This document shows positions 27,036-35,609 of a DNA stretch of 64,000 nucleotides, piece after piece. The stretch spans positions 248,001 through 312,000 of the forward strand of contig CAWIGR010000012.1 in assembly GCA_963835705.1 (NCBI GenBank), given 5' to 3'. Made by a program: the position numbers and the translations under genes. How positions within the stretch are numbered: the stretch's first letter is position 1; each line of letters starts with the position of its first letter. This stretch comes from JACVRW01 sp963835705. GTDB taxonomy: Bacteria > Actinomycetota > Thermoleophilia > Solirubrobacterales > Thermoleophilaceae. Below the pieces are notes generated by a model. It worked only from the letters and a program-made list of their open reading frames with translations, made no database searches and had not been told where the DNA came from.

Positions 27036-27512
27036 GTGCATCCCATCGGCTACGAGCAGTGCACAATCACGGACGGAAGGGGCGATGGTGTGTTCGCCAC
27101 CCGATGTTTCGTCGTCGGAGAGACGGTGATGGTCGGCGTGATCGAGTGTCGAGTCGCCGCGAACGACTCCCATGCAACTCAGGTGAGCCGCACCGAGTGG
27201 GTGCGCCACGGCGGCCTGGGGCCGAAGATCAATCACTCCTGCAGCCCGAACTGCGGCGTGCGGCTGAACGACGCAGGAGCCTACGACTTCGTGGCCCGCG
27301 AGCCGATCGCGGCGGGCGAAGAGATCACCTTCGACTACGCCATGCGGAACTACTCGATCGAGCACTTCCCGAGCCGCTGCCTTTGTGGCTCAGATACATG
27401 TCGTGGTTCGATAACCGGTTGTAAGGATCTCCCCGCCGAGCGAAAGGCGGCCTACCGGGAGCTGGTCGCCCCCTACCTGCTGCAGATCGACCGAGAGACA
27501 AGCTCCTCCTAG
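27036..27512 (+). CDS. SET-domain protein (putative protein lysine methyltransferase)
   Basis: 158 residues from GTG 27036 with GAGAGG 7 bases upstream. SET motifs in order: GRGDGVFATRCFVVGE (SET-I start), GPKINHSCSPNC (cofactor/knot NHSCSPN), YDFVAREPIAAGEEITFDY (catalytic Tyr), and a post-SET cluster CLCGSDTCRGSITG with Cys spacing suited to zinc. The compact SET plus post-SET form transfers methyl from SAM to lysine in known members. Bacterial cases are few and the substrate here is unknown. No chromatin-like partner gene is adjacent; Hsp20 lies 1.6 kb downstream. Confidence 0.88.
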   Translation: MHPIGYEQCTITDGRGDGVFATRCFVVGETVMVGVIECRVAANDSHATQVSRTEWVRHGGLGPKINHSCSPNCGVRLNDAGAYDFVAREPIAAGEEITFDYAMRNYSIEHFPSRCLCGSDTCRGSITGCKDLPAERKAAYRELVAPYLLQIDRETSSS

Positions 27513-27607
27513 CCGGATCACCGCTAGCCGTCACACGGTTGACGATCATGCCCGAGCCGGGTTGCGAGCCATTCTTCCGTCCGCCGCCGGTCGAGTAGCG
27601 GCTTGGG

Positions 27608-27940
27608 CTAGTGGGTTCGACGCAACGTCGTGCCGCGCATCTCGTCCGCCGGCTGCACATGCGTCTCCATGGCATTGAAGTGGCCGATGGAGGCGTGGGC
27701 GTCATCTTCGTAGGCCTCCAAGGCTTGCATCACGGCCGCGCGCGGTGACGCTGCCTCGAACTCGGATGACACCGAGAGCCAGACGTTCCCGAGCTCCTCC
27801 CGCAGGCCGGACAGGCCCTCGTCCCACGCGCCTCGCCGGGTGAATTGCTTGCGAAAGGTGGCCAACCCCTGATCGACACTCGACTTCGGAAACCGGCCCG
27901 CGATTGTGACGTGGTAACGGCGCATTCCTGTAGTCAACAT
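27608..27940 (-). CDS. Small conserved-looking protein, unknown function
   Basis: 110 residues from ATG 27940; an in-frame ATG at 27925 starts MRRYHVTIAGRFPKSSVDQG. Mixed alpha/beta, soluble, with no cysteine or catalytic motif noticed. The frame extends upstream as Arg-rich text which I regard as a shadow. Convergent with the SET gene. Confidence 0.5.
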   Translation of the reverse strand: MLTTGMRRYHVTIAGRFPKSSVDQGLATFRKQFTRRGAWDEGLSGLREELGNVWLSVSSEFEAASPRAAVMQALEAYEDDAHASIGHFNAMETHVQPADEMRGTTLRRTH

Positions 27941-28447
27941 GACTGCCGCCGCCCGTGGGCCCGGCACATGTCCCCGGTGTCTTCGTCCGCGCCCGTCCGC
28001 ACCGTGCGTGTGTGCTCGTCCTGATCGCCGGGCTCTAGGCGCGAACCCGCGCGCCGGAAGCCTCGGCCTGACGGCCGGTCTGCTGGAGTGGGCCGACGCG
28101 CGTAGCGGCGAAGCGACGCTGTCGGCCGAGTGGTTCGTCGCGATGCTCCGATCGTTGAGCGGGGTGCGCTCGATCTCGTCGTCGATGCCAGCAACGGAAA
28201 ACTCCCTCGCGGAGCTGCAGCGCTCCTGTGTGTTCGTTGACCGCTGTCCGCACGCTGCCAAGCTAAAGCGAGTCCAGCCGAGCTGCCGCGCGCGCTCCTT
28301 CACTCCCCATCGGGGGTCGAAGAGCTTCCCAGGCGGCCGCTGCCGGAGCTGTCAAGTCCCAGGACTAGTGAAGAAACGGCCGTCCAACGTAGACCTGACC
28401 AGTCGCTGGATGCGGACAACGTGCGGGCGCTCCTGGAGGACGGGCCT

Positions 28448-28732
28448 ATGCAAGCCAAGACGGTCGAGGTCGATGCCGTGGAGGGCCGGCCACCCAAGAC
28501 GATTGACGTCCCAGATGAGAGGGGCGGCGCCTGCCGGTATTGCCTGGCGCAGTGGACTCAGGAGGGCATGACGGCGGCCCTACACGTTTCTCTTCGCCGT
28601 CTAATCTGCTCTTGCGCCCGCCACCTGGGCTGTGCTTCTCGCGTGTCGTCCCGCTGCGGAATCCGGAGGGGAGCGGGGGTGTTCATTCACTGCGCCGACG
28701 CGCGCCGAGGTGTTGGCCCATCCCTCACGTGA
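28448..28732 (+). CDS. Possible small protein, low support
   Basis: ATG 28448 gives MQAKTVEVDAVEGRPPKTIDV followed by a CRYC pair. The first ~40 residues look like a real acidic domain; the second half is Cys/Arg/Ser-rich and may be out of frame. No homologue recognised. The flanking 27941-28447 and 28733-28940 regions show no gene. Confidence 0.3.
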   Translation: MQAKTVEVDAVEGRPPKTIDVPDERGGACRYCLAQWTQEGMTAALHVSLRRLICSCARHLGCASRVSSRCGIRRGAGVFIHCADARRGVGPSLT

Positions 28733-28948
28733 GCTGACGCCGTCCCCCGGGGGGCCCAAGCCCTACGCCGTGTTGCGCGCGTCCCGGCCTTGCACAGGGC
28801 GCCTGCGGCCGGCGTGTCGATGCTTTCCCGTCCGTCATCCCCGCGAATCCGGTAGCGCGGCGCGGGCTCCTCACGCACGACCTCTTCGATAGCCCGCGTG
28901 TGCCGGGGGGCTCGGTCGACTCGGACTCGACGGCGCCCCGGAGGGGCC

Positions 28949-28975
28949 TTGACACGGTCTCCCGGCTTTGAGACC
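28949..28975 (+). promoter_or_regulatory. Candidate hsp20 promoter with inverted repeat
   Basis: TTGACA at 28949-28954 is followed by GGTCTC (28956-28961) and GAGACC (28970-28975), a 6-bp inverted repeat with an 8-bp spacer, covering the promoter spacer. No clear -10. Neither CIRCE nor the HAIR sequence is present, so a different repressor may act on hsp20. Confidence 0.35.
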
Positions 28976-29093
28976 ACTGCTCTCACCCCTCCGTCCGTCA
29001 ATCGTCTCGAGCGACATCGCGCCTGAGAGCCGCCGAAGCGGGGTATTTTCCCCGTAGGTCACAGCCGAAGACCCCGGAGCGAGAGAGGCAGAG

Positions 29094-29525
29094 ATGACGC
29101 TCTATTTTGATCCCTTTCGAGAGCTTGAGCAGCTGACCCAGCAGATCGTCTCCGGAGGGAGAAGCCCGCGCAGCTGCCCGATGGACGCCTATCGCCGTGG
29201 TGACGAGTTCATCGTCCACCTCGACCTGCCGGGCGCCGATCCCAGCTCGATCGACGTGACGGTTGAGAGAAATGCGTTGACGGTGAGGGCGGAGCGGCAC
29301 TTCGAGTTTAGGGAGGGCGATGAGCTGCTCGTTAGCGAGCGGCCCCAGGGCATTTTCAGCCGACAGCTCTCGCTTGGGGCCACGATTGACACCGACAGCA
29401 TCGGGGCGAGCTACGAGGGTGGCGTCCTGACGCTCACCCTCGCAGTCTCCGAGGCGGCGAAACCTCGCAAGGTTGAGGTCCGGGCCAGCGGCGATCGAAC
29501 GACGCTCGAGCCCGGCGCGTCTTAG
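29094..29525 (+). CDS. Hsp20 / alpha-crystallin small heat-shock protein
   Basis: 143 residues from ATG 29094 behind a GAGAGAGG-rich ribosome site. The alpha-crystallin domain spans ~30-130: MDAYRRGDEFIVHLDLPGAD, VERNALTVRAERHFE, GIFSRQLSLG, ASYEGGVLTLTLAVSE. The C-terminal tail lacks a clear IXI motif (it has KVEV). An ATP-independent holdase in the cytoplasm. Confidence 0.93.
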   Translation: MTLYFDPFRELEQLTQQIVSGGRSPRSCPMDAYRRGDEFIVHLDLPGADPSSIDVTVERNALTVRAERHFEFREGDELLVSERPQGIFSRQLSLGATIDTDSIGASYEGGVLTLTLAVSEAAKPRKVEVRASGDRTTLEPGAS

Positions 29526-30437
29526 GCGCTGGTCCGGGCCGTCCCAAGAAGAGCTAGGGCCTCTCGACGCGCGGGATTTGCGAACGGTCGAAGCCGTCGA
29601 TGCCGGCGCGCTCGAGTTCCTCGAGACGGCGGTCCGTATCGGCGGGCAGGCGCTCCACGTCCCCGTTGATGCAGCCGCCGCTGAACGACCTTCAGCGGCG
29701 GGCTCGTGGGCAGCGCGGCGGCCGCTACTCGCGAGGACTCCCGCGCCGCGGCGATGCGCGCACGCGACTCGGCCAGCTCCACCGCGTCGGGCCGAAGCGC
29801 AGCGCGGCCCAGATGAACGCCGTGAACACCATGCCTGCGGTGGACCGCCGCCGCCCTCGCCGAAGCCAAGAAGGGCTTCCGGCGCGTCGAGGGCCACCGC
29901 GACCTGCCCGAGCTCACCGCCGCGCTCCGTCGCGAGCTAACCCCACCCCGACCGAGGAGGCCGCCGCTGCTCGCGCCGCCTGACGCACTCACCCGCTCAG
30001 GGCCGCCGCCGAAGATCTACAGCGGTCGGGACATCCTCCAGGAATTGGGCGCGCTGAGGTCGGGGAGCGGCTGCTGAAGGCCTTCGAGCCCGGGGACCAT
30101 CAGCTGCTCGGCGTCCAGGGCTGGACCACGGCGAGCTGATGACCATGGCCGGATATGCGGAGCAGGCAGAGGCTCAGGCCGCCAGCGCGAGCGCATGACC
30201 GCTGCTATGCGCGCGATGGGCGAGCTCGACGCTCAGGATCAGGAGGAGGTCGTGCGCTACACGGCCAAGCTGCGATCGGAGCGGGTCCGTGGCTGACGAG
30301 CTCATTTCATCATTCACCCGCCGCCGTGGCCGAGCACTGCCTTCGCCAGGCGGCGGCCTCGACGTCATCCGCATTGCAGGCACGTTCGCTGCGGGTCACA
30401 TCAGCCGCGCGGCCGTCGCTGCCGCTCGGCCGCCGGG
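29526..30437. other. 900-bp region of decayed coding sequence
   Basis: No intact gene. One frame near 29850-29945 reads LAEAKKGFRRVEGHRDLPEL, reminiscent of the C-terminal tail of a transposase. Downstream, short disjoint frames (PKIYSGRDILQELG near 30008, and a 33-residue ORF at 30198-30299) suggest further relics. Treated as degenerate mobile DNA. Confidence 0.35.
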
Positions 30438-31598
30438 TCACCGCTTGGCGCTGTAGGAGTGGGCGCCGGTGCCGGCCAGCTTGCCGCCGTCGACGATCAG
30501 GTACTCGTCCGGGATCGGGCGGTCGTCGAACCAGCACTCGAGGATCTCGCGGGTGCCGGCGGCGTAGCGGGCCTGGGCCGACAGGCTGGTGCCCGAGGTG
30601 TGCGGGGTCATGCCGTGGTGGGGCATGGTCCGCCAGGGATGATCCTGCGGAGCGGGCTGGGGGTACCAGACATCGCCGGCGTAGCCGGCGAGCTGGCCCG
30701 ACTCGAGCGCCCGCACGATCGCGTCGCGGTCGCAGATCTTGCCGCGCGCGGTGTTGATGAGGTATGTGCCGCGGCGCATTGTGTCGAGGAGCTCGTCGTC
30801 GAAGAGCCCCTCCGTCTCCGGGTGCAGCGGCGCGTTGATCGTGACCACATCGCACCCGGGCACCATGTCCTGGGTGCTCTCGTGGTAGGTGAGGCCGAGC
30901 TCTCGCTCCACCTCCTCGGGGAGGCGGTGACGATCGGTGTAGTGCAGCCCCACCTCGAAGGGCTTGAGCCGCCGCAGCACCGCGGAGCCGATCCGCCCTG
31001 CCCCCACGGTGCCGACCTCCATGCCCTCCAGGTCATAGGACCGCGACACGCAGTCGGCGATGTTCCAGCCCGCGTCGATCACCCACTGGTACGACGGGAG
31101 GTAGTTGCGCACGAGCGCGAGGATCATCATCACCACGTGCTCGGAGACGCTGATGCTGTTCGAGAAGGTCACCTCCGCCACGGTGATGCCGTTCTCGATC
31201 GCCGCGTCGATGTCGACGTGGTCGGAGCCGATCCCCGCCGTCACCGCCAGCTTGAGCTTGGGCGCCTTTGCGATCCGCTCCGCGGTCAGGTAGGCGGGCC
31301 AGAAGGGCTGCGAGATCACGATCTCGGCCTCACGAAGCTCGCGATCCAGCACCGAGTCGGGCCCCTCCTTGTCGGAGGTGACGATCAGCTTGTGCCCGCG
31401 TCCCTCGACGAACTCGCGCAACCCGAGCTCGCCCGACACGCAGCCCAGCAGCTCCCCCGGCGTGAAGTCGATGTCCTCAGGAGACGGTGTGTTCTGGCCG
31501 CCGTGGTACTGCTCGATCGTGGGCACGGAGTCGCGCGCATAGGACGGCGGATACCCGCTGACGGGGTCGTCGTAGAGAACGCAGATGATGTTCGTCAT
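30438..31598 (-). CDS. fdh: NAD-dependent formate dehydrogenase
   Basis: 386 residues from ATG 31598, with AAAGGA 6 bases upstream. D-2-hydroxyacid dehydrogenase fold, closest in motif to the metal-free FDH of Pseudomonas sp. 101: SQPFWPAY (formate loop), Asn in SNSISVSEHVVMMI, Rossmann GTVGAGRIGSAV, Asp in HYTDRHRLP (NAD over NADP), catalytic Arg in INTARGKICD, Gln in PQPAPQDHPW, and His/Ser in MTPHTSGTS. All catalytic residues of the family are present. It oxidises formate to CO2 making NADH. No C1 gene is adjacent. Confidence 0.95.
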   Translation of the reverse strand: MTNIICVLYDDPVSGYPPSYARDSVPTIEQYHGGQNTPSPEDIDFTPGELLGCVSGELGLREFVEGRGHKLIVTSDKEGPDSVLDRELREAEIVISQPFWPAYLTAERIAKAPKLKLAVTAGIGSDHVDIDAAIENGITVAEVTFSNSISVSEHVVMMILALVRNYLPSYQWVIDAGWNIADCVSRSYDLEGMEVGTVGAGRIGSAVLRRLKPFEVGLHYTDRHRLPEEVERELGLTYHESTQDMVPGCDVVTINAPLHPETEGLFDDELLDTMRRGTYLINTARGKICDRDAIVRALESGQLAGYAGDVWYPQPAPQDHPWRTMPHHGMTPHTSGTSLSAQARYAAGTREILECWFDDRPIPDEYLIVDGGKLAGTGAHSYSAKR

Positions 31599-31724
31599 CG
31601 GGGTCCTTTCGTCGGTCTCGCCTGGGGGGGCTCGTGACGCGTCGGCGCAGACTCCCGATCGCTCACGGACGCGACGGGGCGCCGCGGATGCCGGCTCCTC
31701 GATCGCGTCTGGCCGTTCTCGGCG

Positions 31725-32021
31725 TCATGCGCCGCCCACCGCTCGGAAGTGGCCCTCCACGGTCTCGCGGTCGAGATGCCGCGACGCCATGATGATCAGC
31801 GGGCCAATCGCGTCCTCGGGGACGAACGCCAGGTCGAGCAGTACAGCGCGCGCCTCCTCGGGCGTTTGCGTCCGGACGGCGGCGTCCGGGTCCGCTCGGC
31901 GCAGCCGCTCGGCAAGCCGCAGCGCGTCCGCCTGCTCCGCGAAGCGGAACGCCTGGCGCGGCGGCCTCGCTAGCTCGACGATCACGAACGATGTTGGCGC
32001 GGTCTCGGGGACTTCGCTCAC
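31725..32021 (-). CDS. Small protein of unknown function
   Basis: 98 residues from GTG 32021, which has GGAGG 8 bases upstream; the frame is open further to 32108. Contains FVIVELARPPRQAFRFAEQA and LRRADPDAAVRTQTPEEAR. Predicted soluble alpha/beta. It lies 127 bp from fdh on the same strand and may be upstream of it in a transcript. No family recognised. Confidence 0.5.
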   Translation of the reverse strand: MSEVPETAPTSFVIVELARPPRQAFRFAEQADALRLAERLRRADPDAAVRTQTPEEARAVLLDLAFVPEDAIGPLIIMASRHLDRETVEGHFRAVGGA

Positions 32022-32153
32022 GCTGCTCACCTCCTTGGTCGCTGCCGGATCGTCCCCCCACGCCGCCCGGTTCATCACGCGCCTCGCCCGATCGCTTCGG
32101 TCGTCCACGGTCGGCCGCTCGTCGCCGTGCCCCTCGCGGCGTAGGCGGCTGGC

Positions 32154-32363
32154 TTAATCGTGCGAAGCCTCGAGGTGCGTGTAGCGCGGATCTGCACCGC
32201 CGACCTCGCGGCCGTTTAACCAGGCACGGCCAACTCCGCGCGTAGCCAAGTCGTGCCGGGCCTTGACGGCCTGCCCAACCCGGCGGTCGCCATCGGCGCG
32301 GTGCAGTCCACCTCGCCGTCGCGCTGCCCCCTCGGAGGCACGGTGTCGCTCATTGCTCGTCAT
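32154..32363 (-). CDS. Small basic protein, unknown
   Basis: 69 residues from ATG 32363, with GGAAGG about 8 bases upstream. Arg/Gly/Asp-rich (KARHDLATRGVGRAWLNG). One of three short genes in a row on the minus strand upstream of fdh; coding status is supported only by the ribosome site and spacing. Confidence 0.35.
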   Translation of the reverse strand: MTSNERHRASEGAARRRGGLHRADGDRRVGQAVKARHDLATRGVGRAWLNGREVGGADPRYTHLEASHD

Positions 32364-32383
32364 GGTCTCAACCTTCCAGTCCT

Positions 32384-32641
32384 CTAGGTACAAGCGAGTG
32401 CGCGGCTCTCGGCGAGCAGTTCGAAAGGGCCCGCGTTGAGCCCTCGGTAGCCCTCGTCGTCGACCCAGTTGAGCCAGGCCTCCCGCGCTGTGACTTGATC
32501 GCCCGCGCCCCGCAGCCGGACGTAGGCTCCGAACTCGGTCGACGTGCCAACGGCGGCGTCAAAGCGCTCGCCCAGCCGATCCTGCTCGACCAGCGCCGCC
32601 TCGAGCCGCTGCACGGCGCGGTCGCGTTCCTCGCTTGCCAT
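32384..32641 (-). CDS. Small acidic helical protein, unknown
   Basis: 85 residues from ATG 32641 behind AAAGGATGAGGG; ATG 32650 is an alternative. ERDRAVQRLEAALVEQDRLG suggests a helix, then AWLNWVDDEGYRGLNAGPFE. No known domain. It ends 20 bp before the next small gene. Confidence 0.45.
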   Translation of the reverse strand: MASEERDRAVQRLEAALVEQDRLGERFDAAVGTSTEFGAYVRLRGAGDQVTAREAWLNWVDDEGYRGLNAGPFELLAESRALACT

Positions 32642-32832
32642 GGCCCTCATCCTTTCAGTCCCTCTGTGGGGGGCCGCACGAAAGGAAGAGAGAGAGTGAG
32701 ACCTAACGAACGATCAGTCTTTGGAAAAGACTACTCCGATGAGCGCCACCCGAAGCGCGACACCAATCTCACCGAAATGGCGCGAGTTTCGCCAAGCGTT
32801 TCGCTAGACCCTCCGCACCGACACTTCCGCTC

Positions 32833-33020
32833 CGCGCGACACGCGAGCGTCTCGGCCGGCACCGAGCTGGCTCCCGCTCTGGACGAAAAGCAAGCGTCAG
32901 CCATGGCGGCGGGTCGCTTCTGCATTTCGTCCAACTCGATACCCGGGTCCGTCGGGCCGGCGCCCTCGCTTCTGCCTCCGAGCAGCAGTGCCGATTCGCA
33001 GTCCAACCGACCAGTTCCGC
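32833..33020 (+). repeat. Dispersed intergenic repeat, copy with two matching blocks
   Basis: The block GCGAGCGTCTCGGCCGGCAC (continuing into CGAGCTGGCTCCCGC, from ~32842) recurs on the minus strand near 63550-63600 with ~35 identical bases. A second block (GTCCAACTCGA, GGGTCCGTCGG, CTCGCTTCTGCCTC, AGCAGCAG; 32925-33000) recurs on the minus strand at 53490-53570. Non-coding. Confidence 0.6.
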
Positions 33021-33049
33021 TGCCGCTAGTCGCGCAAGGCAGGAGGCGC

Positions 33050-33463
33050 TTAGGTCGCCGGCATCAGTCCGAGCTGGCCGAGCAGCTCGGCCTGATCGAA
33101 GTAAAGATGTTCCGGGGCCAGCTCGTCGCCGCGAAGCTCATAACTCGACATCCAGCGGAAGTCGACGTGCCGTCCCGTGGCCGCGACGTCGCCTGCCGGC
33201 GTAAGCATGACACCGGTGTGCGAGCCGATGAACCGGCCCTCGGCGGCGACGACGGATCCTTCGGCGAGAAGGCCCGACGCCTCAAGACGCCCGTCCGGAA
33301 ACGCGTCCCAGAACACACCCAGGAAGCCCAGAACCTCCTCGCGGCCGTGCACCGAGGCGTTCGGGGCGACGAAGTCGGCGTCGTCGCTCCACGGCCCGGC
33401 GTCCGCGTCCCGTGCGTTGAACGCCTCGACATGCCGTTCGACGACGCGCTTGGGATCAGCCAT
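33050..33463 (-). CDS. SnoaL-like (NTF2-fold) protein
   Basis: 137 residues from ATG 33463. VVERHVEAFNARDADAGPWSDDADFVAPNASVHGREEV is the typical SnoaL/ester cyclase-like opening, with FWDAFPDGRLEASG, HTGVML and the distal FDQAELLGQLGL. The family includes polyketide cyclases and many proteins of unknown role. One of five NTF2-like genes in the window; very similar in design to the one at 52981. Confidence 0.85.
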   Translation of the reverse strand: MADPKRVVERHVEAFNARDADAGPWSDDADFVAPNASVHGREEVLGFLGVFWDAFPDGRLEASGLLAEGSVVAAEGRFIGSHTGVMLTPAGDVAATGRHVDFRWMSSYELRGDELAPEHLYFDQAELLGQLGLMPAT

Positions 33464-33645
33464 CAGGCCGTACCTCCTGTCGGTTGCCGTGCGCGGATAC
33501 CCGCACTCCGCGACGGTCTTCTGACAATCGGCGGCGAGCGCCGCCGCGGCTTGCGCTTTCGCGGCGGTCGGACCCCGCTGGCCGGTGTTCGACTATGTCG
33601 AGCCCGCCGAACGTGCATGACCTGCCGGGTTCACGGCGACGTGGG

Positions 33646-34039
33646 CTACGACCAGAACTCGTCCCACGCGTATTGGTCGCGCAGAGTACTCCCAACCCTC
33701 GGTCACCCGGCCGTCCTTGAGCTGGAAGACGATGCAGACGTCAACGCCCAGGTGCTTGCCATCTCGCTCCGCGCTGTTGTGCTGAATGCCGACCACCCGC
33801 TCGTCATCTGCGAGCAAGTGCTGCAGCCCGGCCTGGAAGGTCCCTCCGGTCTCCTGCCCCAGCCGGGCGAAGTAGGCGAACGTCGCGTCGCGGCCCTGAT
33901 AATCGTCGGCCAGCGAGCTCCGCCCGGTCCCATGCCACACGGCGTTTTCGTCGAAGATTTCGGTGAGCGTGTTCATGTCGCCCGAGTTGAAGGCCTGGTA
34001 ACCGCGCCGAATGGTTGTGGCGTTTTGATCTGCTCCCAT
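33646..34039 (-). CDS. SnoaL-like (NTF2-fold) protein, one frameshift
   Basis: ATG 34039 opens TTIRRGYQAFNSGDMNTL, with AVWHGTGRSSLADDYQGRD and VVGIQHNSAERDGKHL. Near 33690 one extra base breaks the frame after EGWEY; dropping it restores LRDQYAWDEFWS and a stop TAG at 33648-33646, exactly the family C-terminus. As read, the frame would run on to 33593. The neat recovery argues for an indel in the assembly. Confidence 0.85.
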
Positions 34040-34276
34040 CGCTTCCCTCCTGCTCGCTGTTCTCAGTCCTCGTGCAACGCTAATCCACTCCCGCTTCCCG
34101 TGGACAGCGGCATGTCAGCCCCAGCCCCCGAGACGCCCGCCGCTGACGGGCAGCAGAAGTGTCGGCTGGCGCTCGCACCCTGGCTGCCATTGCGCAAGAA
34201 CAGTCGGGGCGTACCGCTCGAATCGAGCGACCGTACGGCACCGGGCCGCCCGCCTCCGTGGAATGCTCATGGAGTC

Positions 34277-35346
34277 CTAGGTGTAGTTCCTGAGCACGTT
34301 GGTTCATCCGGGCCCCCTTGGAGGCTGGGAGCTGCCAAGCACCCCAGTCCCAAGGAGGACACCGGATGAAGCTTCACGCTAACGCGGCGCTCAGCCTGAA
34401 CAAGCGCCGGCTGCTGGCCGGCGCGTCGTCGAGGAGCGGGTGGACGCTGACGAAGGCGGCCGCGGCCGCCGAAGTCAGCGTCCGCTGCGCGCGCAAGTGG
34501 GTCGGCCGCTACCGCGCCGAGGGCGAGCTCGGGCTGCTCGATCGCTCCTCGGCGCCGGCGCGGGTCGCCAACCGCACGCCCGAGCGAGCGCGTCGAGGCG
34601 ATCGCCGCGCTGCGGCGGTTGCGCTTCACCGGCCCGGAGATCGCCGAGCTGCTCGCGATGGCGCTCTCGACCGTCTCGGGCATCTTGACGCGGATCGGGA
34701 TGGGCAAGCTCGGCCGGCTCGGGCTCGAGCCCGCCCAGCGCTACGAGCGCGCGCGGCCCGGCGAGCTGATCCACATCGACGTCAAGAAGCTCGGCCGGAT
34801 CGAGGGCGGCGCCGGCAAGCGCGTGACCGGCGCCGCGCAGCACTACAACCGCGCCGTCACCGACCGCACGGGCATCGACGCAGCACGGTCGGCTGGGAGT
34901 TCGTCCACATCGCGATCGACGACTGCACCCGGCTGGCCTACGCCGAAGTGCTCCCCGACGAGAAGGCCACGACCGCGATCGCCTTCCTGCGCCGCGCGAT
35001 CGCGTTCTTCGCGCGCCACGGCATCAAGGTCGAGCGGCTGCTCACCGACAACGGCTCCGCCTACCGCTCGACCGTCCACGCGATCGCCTGCCGCGCGCTC
35101 GGCATCCGCCACCTGCGCACCCGCCCCTACCGGCCCCAGACCAACGGCAAGGCCGAGCGCTTCATCCGCACCATGCTCGGCGGCTGGGCCTACGGCGCGA
35201 TCTACCGCAACAGCCACGAACGCACCGCCGCCCTTGACGGCTGGCTCTGGCACTACAACCATCAACGCCGACACTCAGCCCTCGGCCACAAGCCCCCGAT
35301 CGCTCGCCTCAACGAGCGAACCAACCTGCTCGGGACTTACACCTAG
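34277..35346 (+). mobile_element. IS481-family insertion sequence at CTAG
   Basis: Ends are imperfect inverted repeats: GGTGTAGTTCCTGAGCACG on the left (from 34280) and the matching GCTCGGGACTTACACC on the right (to 35344), about 24 of 28 matching. CTAG flanks each end (34277-34280, 35343-35346), the known target preference (NCTAGN) of IS481 elements. One transposase gene fills it. Confidence 0.85.
34366..35346 (+). CDS. IS481 family transposase, two compensating frameshifts
   Basis: ATG 34366. HTH domain with LTKAAAAAEVSVRCARKWVG; the frame shifts near 34590, reads LRFTGPEIAELLAMALSTVS through ELIHIDVKKLGRI, and shifts back near 34880 to GWEFVHIAIDDCTRLAY. Of the rve triad, Asp in HIDVKKLG, Asp in LLTDNGSAY and Glu in TNGKAERFIRTML are present. 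The C-terminal WHYNHQRRHSALG is intact. The two shifts cancel, which is more likely from sequence error than decay. Confidence 0.85.
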   Translation: MKLHANAALSLNKRRLLAGASSRSGWTLTKAAAAAEVSVRCARKWVGRYRAEGELGLLDRSSAPARVANRTPERARRGDRRAAAVALHRPGDRRAARDGALDRLGHLDADRDGQARPARARARPALRARAARRADPHRRQEARPDRGRRRQARDRRRAALQPRRHRPHGHRRSTVGWEFVHIAIDDCTRLAYAEVLPDEKATTAIAFLRRAIAFFARHGIKVERLLTDNGSAYRSTVHAIACRALGIRHLRTRPYRPQTNGKAERFIRTMLGGWAYGAIYRNSHERTAALDGWLWHYNHQRRHSALGHKPPIARLNERTNLLGTYT

Positions 35347-35609
35347 GCTCGACGGCAGACCACGACGGTGTCGGCGTGTACGCCGTCCTTCTTCATCGCC
35401 TCGGCGGCTGCCGGCGTCTGCAGAGCGGCGATAAGGGCCTCGAGGTCCGGGACATCCATCGTCAGCCCGACCTGGGTCGGCCTCTCCGGGTTCGTGTACG
35501 TCTTGATGTCGGTCACCCCGAGCGACCCGAAGAACTCTTCGCGCGTGGTCTGCGCCAGCCAGTGCTCGGTGTCATCGACATCGTGGTGGACAAGGATCTT
35601 CGGCATCAT
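35343..35609 (-). CDS. Small cytoplasmic protein of unknown function
   Basis: 88 residues from ATG 35609 (or the next ATG at 35606). ILVHHDVDDTEHWLAQTTRE, VGLTMDVPDLEALIAALQTP and AAEAMKKDGVHADTV give a ferredoxin-like dimeric alpha/beta-barrel impression. Its stop codon TAG is the CTAG of the IS481 right end, so the insertion sits at the very end of the gene. Confidence 0.6.
   Translation of the reverse strand: MMPKILVHHDVDDTEHWLAQTTREEFFGSLGVTDIKTYTNPERPTQVGLTMDVPDLEALIAALQTPAAAEAMKKDGVHADTVVVCRRA

Noticed and set aside
29094..29525. Minus-strand frame of ~300 residues over the Hsp20 gene
   Set aside because: Hsp20 is unambiguous on the plus strand; the other frame is Ala/Arg/Ser-rich shadow.
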